Positions 13,823-24,173 of a DNA stretch of 64,000 bases are shown piece after piece; position 1 is the stretch's first letter, and each line of letters begins with the position of its first letter. Where the stretch lies: assembly GCA_013076295.1 (NCBI GenBank), contig RQOL01000325.1:1-64000 (forward strand), given 5' to 3'. Position numbers and translations under genes: made by a program. Under the pieces are notes generated by a model. It ran no database searches and had not been told where the DNA came from. It saw nothing but the letters and a program-made list of their open reading frames with translations. This DNA comes from Sanderia malayensis (taxonomy: Eukaryota; Cnidaria; Scyphozoa; Semaeostomeae; Pelagiidae).

Positions 13823-14310
13823 CTTCACTTCCCACTTTTCTTCACTTCCCACTTTTTCTTGACTTTCCACTTTTAACGACTTCCAATTTTTGATGACTTT
13901 CCATCTTTTTTGATTCCCACTTTTGGTGACTTCCCACTTTTTCTTGACTTCCACATTTAATGACTTCCCAGTTTTCATCACTTCCCGCTTTTCATGACTT
14001 CCCACTTTTTCTTGACTTCCCATTTGTGATGACTTCCAACTTTTGATGACTTCAATTTTTGATGACTTTCCACTTTTTCTTTATTCCCACTTTTGGTGAC
14101 TTCCCACTTTTCATGTCTTCCCAGTTTTCATGACTTCCCACATTTAATGACTTCCCAGTTTTCATGACTTCCCAGTTTTCATCACTTCCCACTTTTCATG
14201 ACTTCCCACTTTTTCTTGACTTCCCATTTTTGATGACTTCCAACTTTTGATGACTTCCCTCTTTTTCTTGAAATCCCATTTTTTGTGATTTCCCACTTTT
14301 TATGAGTTCC
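13819..14310 (-). repeat. Local duplication, copy 2 (about 1.21 kb offset)
   Basis: Partner of 12611-13100. Its outer junction at about 14310 joins module positions that lie about 740 bp apart in the right half (about 28450 and 29190, inverted). It therefore marks a deletion or rearrangement breakpoint relative to the right-half order. Confidence 0.6.
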
Positions 14311-16959
14311 CACTTTTTCTTGACTTCCCATCTTCTCTTGACTGCCCAGTTTTAATGCCTTCCCCACTTTTTCTTGACTTCCACTTTTTCTTGACTTCCC
14401 ACTTTTTCTTGACGTCTCACATTTAATGACTTCCCAGTTTCATGACTTCCCACTTTTCATGACTTCCCATTTTTCTTGACTTCCCAGTTTGGATGACTTC
14501 CAACTTTTGAAGACTTTCACTTTTGATAATTTCAACTTTTATTGTTTCCCACTTATTCTTGACTTCCCATTTTTTCTTCAATTCCCACATTTAATGACTT
14601 CCCACTTTTCATGACTTCCCACTTTTTCTTGACTTCCCACTTTTGGTGACTTCCAATTTTTGATGACTTTCCTTTTTTTCTTGATTACCCACTTTTGGTG
14701 ACTTCCCACTTTTCATGACCTCCCACTTTTTCTTCACTTCCCACTTTCTTCACTTCCCACTTTTTCTTGACTTCCCATTTTTTCTTGACTTCCCACATTT
14801 AATGACTTCCCAGGTTTCATCACTTCCCACTTTTCATGACTTCCCACTTTTTCTTGACTTCCCATTTTTGATGACTTCCAACTTTTGATTGACTTCCAAT
14901 TTTGATGACTTTCCACTTTTTCTTGATTTCCCACTTTTGGTGACTTCCCACTTTTCATGTCTTCCCAGTTTTCATGACTTCCCACATTTAATGACTTCCC
15001 ACTTTTCATGACTTCCCACTTTTTCTTGACTTTCCACTTTTAATGACTTCCAATTTTGATGACTTTCCATCTTTTCTTGGTTTCCCACTTTTGGTGACTT
15101 CCCACTTTTCATGACTTCCCACTTTTTCTTGACTTCCCACATTTAATGACTTCCCAGTTTTCATCACTTCCCACTTTTCATGACTTCCCACTTTTTCTTG
15201 ACTTCCCATTTTGATGACTTCCAACTTTTGATGACTTCCAATTTTTGATGACTTTCCACTTTTTCTTGATTTCCCACTTTTGGTGACTTCCCACTTTTCA
15301 TGTCTTCCAGTTTTCATGACTTCCCACATTAATGACTTCCCAGTTTTCATGACTTCCCACTTTTCATGACTTCCCACTTTTTCTTGACTCCCACTTTCAT
15401 GACTTCCCACTTTTCTTGACTTTCACTTTAATGACTTCCAATTTTTGATGACTTTCCATCTTTTCTTGATTTCCCACTTTTGGTGACTTCCCACTTTTCA
15501 TGACTTCCCACCTTTTCTTGACTTTCCTCTTTTTCTTTACTTCCCTTCTTCTCTTGACAGCCCACTTTTAATGACTTCCCACTTTTTTATGTTTTCCCAC
15601 TTTTGATGACTTCCACTTTTCATGACGTCCCATTTTTATGTTTCCCACTTTTGAAGACTTCCCACTTTTCATGACTTCCCACTTTTGATGATTTTCAACT
15701 TTTGATAGTTTCCCATTTTTTCTTGACTTCCCATTTTTTCTCAATTCCCACATTTGATGACTTCCCACTTTTGATGACTTTCCACCTTTTCTTGATTTTC
15801 CACTTTTGGTGACTTCCCGCTTTTCATGACTTCCCACTTTTTCTTCATTTCCCACTTTTTCTTGACTTCCCATCTTCTCTTGACTGCCCAGTTTTAATTC
15901 CTGCCCACTTTTTCTTAATCTCCCACTTTTTCCTGACTTCCCACTCTTTTTCTTGACTTCCCACTTTTGATAATTTTCAACTTTTGATGTTTCCCATTTT
16001 TTCTTGACTCCACATTTGACACTTCCCACTTTTCATGACTTCCCATTTTCTTAAGTTTCCACTTTTAATGACTTCAATTTTTGATGACTTCCACTTTTTC
16101 TTCATTTCCCACTTTGGTGACTTCCCACTTTTCATGACTTCCCACTTTTCTTGACTTCCCACTTTTGATGACTTCCAACTTTTGATGACTTTCCATTTTT
16201 TTTTTAATTTCCCACCTTTGGTGACTTCCCACTTTTCATGACTTCCCACCTTTCCTTCACTTCCCGGTTTTTCTTGACTTCCCATCTCCTCTTGACTGCC
16301 CAGTTTTAATGCCTTCCCACTTTTTCCTAATCCTCCACTTTTTCTTGATTTCCCACTTTTTCTTGACCCACTTTTTCTTGACTTCCCACATTTAATGACT
16401 TCCCAGTTTTCATGACTTCCCACATTAATGACTTCCCAGTTTTCATGACTTCCCACTGTTCATGACTTCCCGCTTTTTCTTGACTTCCCAATTTTCATGA
16501 CTTCCCACTTTTCATGACTTCCCACTTTTGATAAATTTCAACTTTTGATTGTTTCCCATTTTTTCTTGACTTCCCACATTTGAGGACTTCCCACTTTTCA
16601 TGACTTCCCACTTTTTCTTGACTTTCCACTTTTGATGACTTCCAACTTTTGATGACTTTCCACTTTTCCTTGATTTCTCACCATTGGTGACTTCCCACTT
16701 TTCATGTCTTCCCACTTTTTTTTTCACTTCCCACTTTTTCTTGACTTCCCATCTTTCTTGACTGCCAGTTTTAATTCCTGCCCACTTTTTCTTAATCTCC
16801 ACTTTTTCCTGACTTCCCACTTTTTCTTGACTTCCCACTTTTGATAATTTTCAACTTTTGATTGTTTCCCATTTTTTATTGACTTCCCACATTTGACGAC
16901 TTCCCACTTTTCATGACTTCCCACTTTTTCTTAAGTTTCCACTTTTAATGACTTCCAAT
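14311..16959 (-). repeat. Gap-proximal inverted copy of about 25853-28450
   Basis: On the minus strand, running outward from the gap, the module order matches 25853 onward. Paired coordinates sum to about 42760-42820 (16959 with 25853, 15568 with 27249, 15009 with 27747). Diagnostic variants agree with the 25.5-kb copy rather than the 17-kb copy: the CACCAATGGTGAG monomer (about 16677-16690 against 26127-26139) and the CACCAAAGGTGGG monomer before the long A run (about 16200 against 26410-26430). Length differs by scattered short losses. Confidence 0.75.
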
Positions 16960-17059
16960 NNNNNNNNNNNNNNNNNNNNNNNNNNNNNNNNNNNNNNNNN
17001 NNNNNNNNNNNNNNNNNNNNNNNNNNNNNNNNNNNNNNNNNNNNNNNNNNNNNNNNNNN
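16960..17059. other. Assembly gap (100 N)
   Basis: Exactly 100 N. By common assembly convention this length stands for a join of unknown size. The last bases on the left (16959, read on the minus strand) correspond to about 17373 and 25853 in the right half. The first bases on the right (17060) correspond to about 25540. The flanks therefore do not meet at one module position, and array direction reverses across the gap. About 313 bp of right-flank sequence (17060-17372) has no partner directly on the left side of the gap. Confidence 0.99.
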
Positions 17060-18127
17060 GGAAGTCAAGAAAAAGTGGGAAGTCAAGAAAAAGTGGGAAA
17101 TCAAGAAAAAGTGGAGGATTAGGAAAAACTGGGAAGGCATTAAAACTGGGCAGTCAAGAGGAGATGGGAAGTCAAGAAAAACCGGGAAGTGAAGGAAAGG
17201 TGGGAAGTCATGAAAAGTGGGAAGTCACCAAAAGTGGGAAATTAAAAAAAAATGGAAAGTCATCAAAAGTTGGAAGTCATCAAAAGTGGGAAGTCAAGAA
17301 AAAGTGGGAAGTCATGAAAAGTGGGAAGTCACCAAAAGTGGGAAATGAAGAAAAAGTGGAAAGTCATCAAAAATTGGAAGTCATTAAAAGTGGAAACTTA
17401 AGAAAAAGTGGGAAGTCATGAAAAGTGGGAAGTCGTCAAATGTGGGAAGTCAAGAAAAAAATGGGAAACAATCAAAAGTTGAAAATTATCAAAAGTGGGA
17501 AGTCAAGAAAAAGTGGGAAGTCAGGAAAAAGTGGGAGATTAAGAAAAAGTGGGCAGGAATTAAAACTGGGCAGTCAAGAAAAGATGGGAAGTCAAGAAAA
17601 AGTGGGAAGTGAAAAAAAAAGTGGGAAGACATGAAAAGTGGGAAGTCACCAAAGGTGAGAAATCAAGGAAAAGTGGAAAGTCATCAAAAGTTGGAAGTCA
17701 TCAAAGGTGGGAGGTGAGAAAAAACTGGGAAGTCATTAAAACTGGGCAGTCAAGAGAAGATGGGAAGTCAAGAAAAAGTGGGAAATGAAGAAAAAGTGGG
17801 AAGTCATGAAAAGCGGGAAGTCACCAAAAGTGGAAAATCAAGAAAAGGTGGAAAGTCATCAAAAGTGGGAAGTCATCAAATGTGGGAAGTGGAGAAAAAA
17901 TGGGAAGTCAAGAAAAAATGGGAAACTATCAAAAGTTGAGAATCATCAAAAGTGGGAAGTCATGAAAAGTGGGAAGTCTTCAAAAGTGGGAAAACATAAA
18001 AATTGGGACGTCATGAAAAGTGGGAAGTCATCAAAAGTGGGAAAACATAAAAAAGTGGGAAGTCATTAAAAGTGGGCTGTCAAGAGAAGAAGGGAAGTAA
18101 AGAAAAAGAGGAAAGTCAAGAAAAGGT

Positions 18128-18524
18128 GGGAAGTCATGAAAAGTGGGAAGTCACCAAAAGTGGGAAATCAAGAAAAGATGGAAAGTCATCAAAAATTGGA
18201 AGTCATTAAAAGTGGAAAGTCAAGAAAAAGTGGGAAGTCATGAAAAGTGGGAAGTCAAGAAAAAGTGGGAAGTCATGAAAAGTGGGAAGTCATGAAAACT
18301 GGGAAGTCATTAAATGTGGGAAGTCATGAAAACTGGGAAGACATGAAAAGTGGGAAGTCACCAAAAGTGGGAAATCAAGAAAAAGTGGAAAGTCATCAAA
18401 AATTGGAAGTCATCAAAAGTTGGAAGTCATCAAAAATGGGAAGTCAAGAAAAAGTGGGAAGTCATGAAAAGTGGGAAGTGATGAAAACTGGGAAGTCATT
18501 AAATGTGGGAAGTCAAGAAAAAGT
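18128..18524 (+). repeat. 397-bp tandem duplication, copy 1
   Basis: Offset to 18525-18921 is exactly 397 (18212 and 18609; 18341 and 18738). Both carry the GGGAAGACATGAAAAGT variant once. Differences include AACTGGG against ACCTGGG near 18487 and 18884. A length of 397 bp fits 23 monomers (17 of 17 bp and 6 of 18 bp). Confidence 0.8.
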
Positions 18525-18921
18525 GGGAAGTCATGAAAAGTGGGAAGTCACCAAAAGTGGGAAACCAAGAAAAGATGGAAAGTCATCAAAAATTGGAAGT
18601 CATTAAAAGTGGAAAGTCAAGAAAAAGTGGGAAGTCATGAAAAGTGGGAAGTCAAGAAAAGGCGGGAAGTCATGAAAAGTGGGAAGTCATGAAAACTGGG
18701 AAGTCATTAAATGTGGGAAGTCATGAAAACTGGGAAGACATGAAAAGTGGGAAGTCACCAAAAGTGGGAAATCAAGAAAAAGTGGAAAGTCATCAAAAAT
18801 TGGAAGTCATCAAAAGTTGGAAGTCATCAAAAATGGGAAGTCAAGAAAAAGTGGGAAGTCATGAAAAGTGGGAAGTGATGAAACCTGGGAAGTCATTAAA
18901 TGTGGGAAGTCAAGAAAAAAT
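18525..18921 (+). repeat. 397-bp tandem duplication, copy 2
   Basis: Partner of 18128-18524. In the second 9.06-kb copy the matching pair (about 27650-27960) is shortened by 52 bp, two 17-bp monomers and one 18-bp monomer. Confidence 0.78.
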
Positions 18922-19179
18922 GGGAAGTCAAGAAAAGTGGGAAGTGAAGAAAAGTGGGAAGTGAAGAAAAAGTGGAGGTCATGAAAAGTGGGAAGTCACC
19001 AAAGTGGGTAATCAAGAAAAAAAAGGAAAGTCATCAAAAATTGGAAGTCACCAAAAGTGGGAAGTCAAGAAAAAGTGGGAAGTCATGAAAAGTGGGAAGT
19101 CATTAAATGTGGGAATTGAAGAAAAAATGGGAAGTCAAGAATAAGTGGGAAACAATAAAAAGTTGAAAATTATCAAAAG

Positions 19180-20219
19180 TGGATAAGTCTTCAAAAGTTG
19201 GAAGTCATCCAAACTGGGGGAAGTCAAGAAAAAATGGGAAGTCATGAAAAGTGGGAAGTCATGAAAACTGGGAAGTCATTAAAATGTGAGACGTCAAGAA
19301 AAAGTGGGAAGTCAAGAAAAAGTGGGAAGTCAAGAAAAAGTGGGAAGGCATTAAAACTGGGCAGTCAAGAGAAGATGGGAAGTCAAGAAAAAAGTGGGCA
19401 GTCAAGAAAAAGTGGGAAGTCATGAAAAGTGGGAAGTCACCAAAAGTGGGAATCATCAAAGGTGGGAAGTGAAGAAAAAGTGGGAATTCATGAAAACTGG
19501 GAAGTCATTAAATGTGGGAAGTCAAGAAAAAGTGGGAAATCAAGAAAAAGTGGGAAATAAAGCAAAAGTGGGAAGTCATTAAAACTGGGCAGTCAAGAGA
19601 AGATGGGAAGTAAAGAAAAAATTTGAAGTGAAGAAAACTTTGGAACTCATGAAAAGTGGGAAATCACAAAAAGTGGGATTTCAAGAAAAAGAGGGAAGTT
19701 ATCAAAAGTTGGAAGTCATTAAAGTGGGCAGTGAAGAAAAAATGGAAAGCCAAGAATAAGTGGGATGTTATCAAAAGTTGGAAGTCATCAAACGTGGGAA
19801 GTCAGGAAAAGGTGGGAAGTCATGAATAGTTGGAAGTCATCAAACGTGGGAAACCATCAAAAGTTGAAAATCATCAAAAGTGGGAAGTCATGAAAAGTGG
19901 GAAGTGAAGAAAATTCTGGAAGTTACCAAATTTTGAAGTCACCTAACGTGGAAGTCATCAAAAGTGGGAAGTCAAGAAAAAGTGGGAAGTCACGAAAAAT
20001 GGGAATCATCAAAAGTGGGAAGTAAAGAAAAAGTGGGAGGTCATGAAAAGTGGAAAATCAAGCAAAAGTGGGAAGTCATTAAAACTGGGCAGTCAAGAGA
20101 AAATGGGAAGTAAAGAAAAAATTTGAAGCGAAGAAAACGTGGGAACTCATAAAAAGTGGGAAATCACAAAAAATGGGATTTCAAGAAAAAGAGGGAAGTC
20201 ATCAAAAGTTGGAAGTCAT
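19180..20219 (+). repeat. Higher-order unit of about 2.04-kb period, copy 1
   Basis: Matches 21226-22260 with an offset of 2041-2046. The unit contains, in order, a CATCCAAACTGG monomer, the TGAGACGTC variant, the AACTTTGG module (about 19620), the TTCTGGAAGTTACC block (about 19914-19927) and the GCGAAGAAAACGTGG module (about 20126). The same pair recurs in the second large copy at about 28242-29275 and 30284-31317. Confidence 0.82.
19612..20000 (+). repeat. Representative divergent marker module (AACTTTGG / AATTCTGG block)
   Basis: About 390 bp in which most monomers differ from the consensus. Marker words include TTTGAAGTGAAGAAAAC, AACTTTGGAACTC, GGGATTTCAAG, AAAGCCAAGAATAAG, AAACGTGGG, AATTCTGGAAGTTACC and CACCTAACGTGG. 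The same ordered block, whole or in part, starts near 21.66, 24.31, 28.68, 30.72, 33.11, 35.41, 36.55, 37.89, 40.18, 43.76, 49.25, 52.23, 53.93, 57.07, 58.96 and 63.83 kb. Inverted copies lie near 1.89, 6.96, 8.61, 11.77 and 13.60 kb. A sister block with TTTGAAGCGAAGAAAACG starts near 20.12, 22.16, 29.17, 31.21, 33.44, 36.88, 38.21, 44.25, 54.43 and 61.51 kb. Fixed order with uneven spacing makes it a natural marker for higher-order units. Confidence 0.85.
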
Positions 20220-21225
20220 CAAAAATGGGAAGTCAAGAAAAAGTGGGAAGTCATGAAAAGTGGGAAGTGATGAAAACTGGGAAGTCATAAATGTGGGAAG
20301 TCAAGAAAAAGTGGGAAGTCACAAAAGTGGGAAATCAAGAAAAGATGGAAAGTCATCAAAAATTGGAAGTCATTAAAAGTGGAAAGTCAAGAAAAAGTGG
20401 GAAGTCATGAAAAGTGGGAAGTCAAGAAAAAGTGGGAAGTCATGAAAAGTGGGAAGTCATGAAAACTGGGAAGTCATTAAATGTGGGAAGTCATGAAAAC
20501 TGGGAAGACATGAAAAGTGGGAAGTCACCAAAAGTGGGAAATAAAGAAAAAGTGGAAAGTCATCAAAAATTGGAAGTCATCAAAAGTTGGAAGTCATCAC
20601 AAATGGGAAGTCAAGAAAAAGTGGGAAGTCATGAAAAGCGGGAAGTGATGAAAACTGGGAAGTCATTAAATGTGGGAAGTCAAGAAAAAGTGGGAAGTCA
20701 CCAAAAGTGGGAAATCAAGAAAAGATGGAAAGTCATCAAAAATTGGAAGTCATTAAAAGTGGAAAGTCAAGAAAAAGTGGGAAGTGAAGAAAAGTGGGAA
20801 GTGAAGAAAAAGTGGGAGGTCATGAAAAGTGGGAAGTCACCAAAAGTGGGAAATCAAGAAAAAAAGGAAAGTCATCAAAAATTGGAAGTCACCAAAAGTG
20901 GGAAGTCAAGAAAAAGTGGGAAGTCATGAAAAGTGGGAAGTCATTAAATGTGGGAATTGAAGAAAAAATGGGAAGTCAAGAAAAAGTGGGAAACAATAAA
21001 AAGTTGAAAATTATCAAAAGTGGGAAGTCATGAAAAGTGGGGAGTCATGAAAACTGGGAAGTCATGAAAAGTGGGAAGTCATAGAAAATGGGATTTCAAG
21101 AAAAAGAAGGAAGTGATCAAAAGTTGAAATTCATTAAAATGGGCAACGAAAAAAAAATGGGTAGCCAAGAATAAGTGGGAAGTCATCAAAAGCCGGAAGT
21201 CACCAAAAGTGGGAAATCAAAAAAA

Positions 21226-22260
21226 GTGGAAAGTCTTCAAAAGTTGGAAGTCATCCAAACTGGGAAGTCAAGAAAAATGGGAAGTCATGAAAAGTGGGAA
21301 GTCATGAAAACTGGGAAGTCATTAAATGTGAGACGTCAAGAAAAAGTGGGAAGTCAAGAAAAAGTGGGAAGTCAAGAAAAAGTGGGAAGGCATTAAAACT
21401 GGGCAGTCAAGAGAAGATGGGAAATCAAGAAAAAGTGGGAAGTCAAGAAAAAGTGGGAAGTCATGAAAAGTGGGAAGTCACCAAAAGTGGGAATCATCAA
21501 AGGTGGGAAGTGAAGAAAAAGTGGGAATTCATGAAAACTGGGAAGTCATTAAATGTGGGAAGTCAAGAAAAAGTGGGAAATCAAGAAAAAGTGGGAAATA
21601 AAGCAAAAGTGGGAAGTCATTAAAACTGGGCAGTCAAGAGAAGATGGGAAGTAAAGAAAAAATTTGAAGTGAAGAAAACTTTGGAACTCATGAAAAGTGG
21701 CAAATCACAAAAAGTGGGATTTCAAGAAAAAGAAAGAAGTTATCAAAAGTTGGAAGTCATTAAAATGGGCAGTGAAGAAAAAATGGAAAGCCAAGAATAA
21801 GTGGGATGTTATCAAAAGTTGGAAGTCATCAAACGTGGGAAGTCAGGAAAAGGTGGGAAGTCATGAATAGTTGGAAGTCATCAAACGTGGGAAACCATCA
21901 AAAGTTGAAAATCATCAAAAGTGGGAAGTCATGAAAAGTGGGAAGTGAAGAAAATTCTGGAAGTTACCAAATTTTGAAGTCACCTAACGTGGAAGTCATC
22001 AAAAGTGGGAAGTCAAGAAAAAGTGGGAAGTCACGAAAAATGGGAATCATCAAAAGTGGGAAGTAAAAAAAAAGTGGGAGGTCATGAAAAGTGGAAAATC
22101 AAGCAAAAGTGGGAAGTCATTAAAACTGGGCAGTGAAGAGAAAATGGGAAGTAAAGAAAAAATTTGAAGCGAAGAAAACGTGGGAACTCATAAAAAGTGG
22201 GAAATCACAAAAAATGGGATTTCAAGAAAAAGAGGGAAGTCATCAAAAGTTGGAAGTCAT
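21226..22260 (+). repeat. Higher-order unit of about 2.04-kb period, copy 2
   Basis: Partner of 19180-20219. After 22260 it continues with the GCGATAAAAAATGGG variant, while copy 1 continues with CATCAAAAATGGG, so the shared unit ends at that monomer. Confidence 0.82.
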
Positions 22261-24173
22261 TAAAGTGGGCAGCGATAAAAAATGGGTAGCCAAGAATAAG
22301 TGGGAAGTCAACAAAAGCCGGAAGTCCCCAAAAGTGGGAAATAAAAAAAAAGTAGAAAGTCATCAAAAGTTGGAAGTCATCAAACCTGGGAAGTCAAGAA
22401 AAAGTGGGAAGTCATGAAAAGTGGGAAGTCACCAAAAGTGGGAAATCAAGAAAAAGTGGAAAGTCATCAAAAATTGGAAGTCATAAAAAGTGGGAGGTCA
22501 AGAAAAAGTGGGAAGTCATGAAAAGTGGGAAGTCAAGAAAAAGTGGGAAGTCATGAAAAGTGGGAAGTCATGAAAACTGGGAAGTCTTTAAATGTGGGAA
22601 TCATCAAAAGTGGGAAGTAAAGAAAAAGTGGGAAGTCATTAAAAGTGGGAACTCAAGCAAAAGTGGGAAGTAAAGAAAAAGTGGGAAGTCATGAAAAGTG
22701 GGAAATCAAGCAAAAGTGGGAAGTCATTAAAACTGGGCAGTCAAGAGAAAATGGGAAGTAAAGAAAAATTTTGAAGTGAAGAAAACGTGGGAACTCATGA
22801 AAAGTGGGAAATCACAAAAAATGGGATTTCAAGAAAAAGAAGGAAGTCATCAAAAGTTGGAATTCATTAAAGTGGGCAGCGAAGAAAAAATGTGTAGCCA
22901 AGAATAAGTGGGAAGTCAACAAAAGCCGGAAGTCACCAAAAGTGGGAAATAAAAAAAAGTGGAAAGTCATTAAAAGTTGGAAGTCATCAAACCTGGGAAG
23001 TCAAGAAAAATTGGGAAGTCATGAAAACTGGGAAGTCATTAAGTGTGGGAAGTCAAGAAAAAATGGGAAGTCAAGAAAAAGTGGGAGATCAAGAAAAAGT
23101 GGAGGATTAAGAAAAAGTGGGAAGGCATTAAAACTGGGCCGTCAAGAGAAGATGGGAAGACAAGAAAAAGCGGGAAGTGAAGGAAAGGTGGGAAATCATG
23201 AAAAGTGGGAAGTCACCAAAGGTGGGAAATAAAAAAAAGTGGAAAGTCATCAAACGTTGGAAGTCATCAAAAGTGGAAGTCAAAAAAAAGTGGGAAGTCA
23301 TGAAAAGTTGGAAGTCACCAAAAGTGGGAAATCAAGAAAAGTGGAAAGTCATCAAAAATTGGAAGTCATTAAAAGTGGGAAGTCAAGAAAAAGTGGGAAG
23401 TCATGAAAAGTGGGAAGACCTCAAATGTGGGAAGTCAAGAAAAAATGGGAAACAATCAAAAGTTGAAATTTAGCAAAAGTGGGAAGTCATGAAAAGTGGG
23501 AAGTCATGAAAACTGGGAAGTCAAGAAAAAGTGGGAAGTCATGAAAAGTGGGAAGTCATGAAAACTGGGAAGTCATTAAATGTGGGAAGTCATGAAAACT
23601 GGGAAGTCATCAAATGTGGGAAGTGAAGAAATAATGCGAAGTCAAGAAAAATGGGAAACAATCAAAAGTTGAAAATTATCAAAAGTGGGAAGTCATGAAA
23701 AGTGTGAAGTCATGTAAACTGGGAAGTCATGAAAAGTGGGAAGTCACAGAAAATGGGATTTCAAGAAAAAGAGGGAAGTGATCAAAAGTTGAAAGTCATT
23801 AAAGTGGGCAGCGAAGAAAAAATGGGTAGCCAAGAATAAGTGGGAAGTCATCAAAAGCCGGAAGGCACCAAAAATTGGAAATCAAAAAAAGTGGAAAGTA
23901 TCAAGAGTTGGAAGTCATCAAAACTGGGAAGTGAAGAAAAAATGGGAAGTCATGAAAAGTGGGAAGTCATGAAAACTGGGAAGTCATTAAATGTGAGAAG
24001 TCAAGAAAAAGTGGGAAGTCAGGAAAAAGTGGGAAGTCAAGAAAAAGTGGGAAGGCATTAAAACTGGGCAGTCAAGAGAAGATGGGAAGTCAAGAAAAAG
24101 TGGGAAGTCAAGAAAAAGTGGGAAGACATGAAAAGTGAGAAGTCACCAAAAGTGGGAAATCAAGAAAAAGTGG

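Larger units (their letters stand above)
1..16959 (-). repeat. Left satellite array (17/18-bp monomer, inverted orientation)
   Basis: The stretch is continuous tandem repeat. On the plus strand it reads as the pyrimidine-rich complement, with monomers such as ACTTTTCATGACTTCCC (17 bp) and ACTTTTTCTTGACTTCCC (18 bp). Variant monomers (CACC, CATC, CATTAAATGT, CATTAAAACT and GGGCAGTCAAGAGAAGAT on the purine-rich strand) occur in the same order as in the right half, so the two halves share higher-order modules. I see no unique sequence longer than a monomer or two. Between about 3.3 kb and the gap there are many 1- to few-base losses relative to the right-half copies; 1-3.3 kb is much cleaner. 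Seen directly: the repeat and its direction. Inferred: the poorer section is consensus error rather than biology. Confidence 0.97.
17060..24173 (+). repeat. 9.06-kb tandem duplication, copy 1
   Basis: Matches 25540-32680 in the same direction. The offset starts at 8480 (17131 and 25611), becomes 9180 after an extra 701-bp unit in copy 2, falls to 9110 and then 9058 by losses of 70 and 52 bp, and stays at about 9054-9057 to 23.3 kb. Copy 1 alone then holds about 550 bp (roughly 23300-23850), after which the offset is 8507. The left end is cut by the assembly gap. Copies are nearly identical; for example the open stretch at 20414-20929 translates to the same 171 residues as 29470-29985. Confidence 0.88.

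Noticed and set aside
16931..17140. Open frames running through the N gap (16931-17140 minus and 16948-17421 plus)
   Set aside because: They are artefacts of translating N as an open residue; the underlying sequence is unknown.
20414..20929. 171-residue open frame with an identical copy at 29470-29985
   Set aside because: The identity follows from the recent 9-kb duplication of non-coding satellite and not from protein-level conservation. Neighbouring DNA outside the frame is equally conserved.
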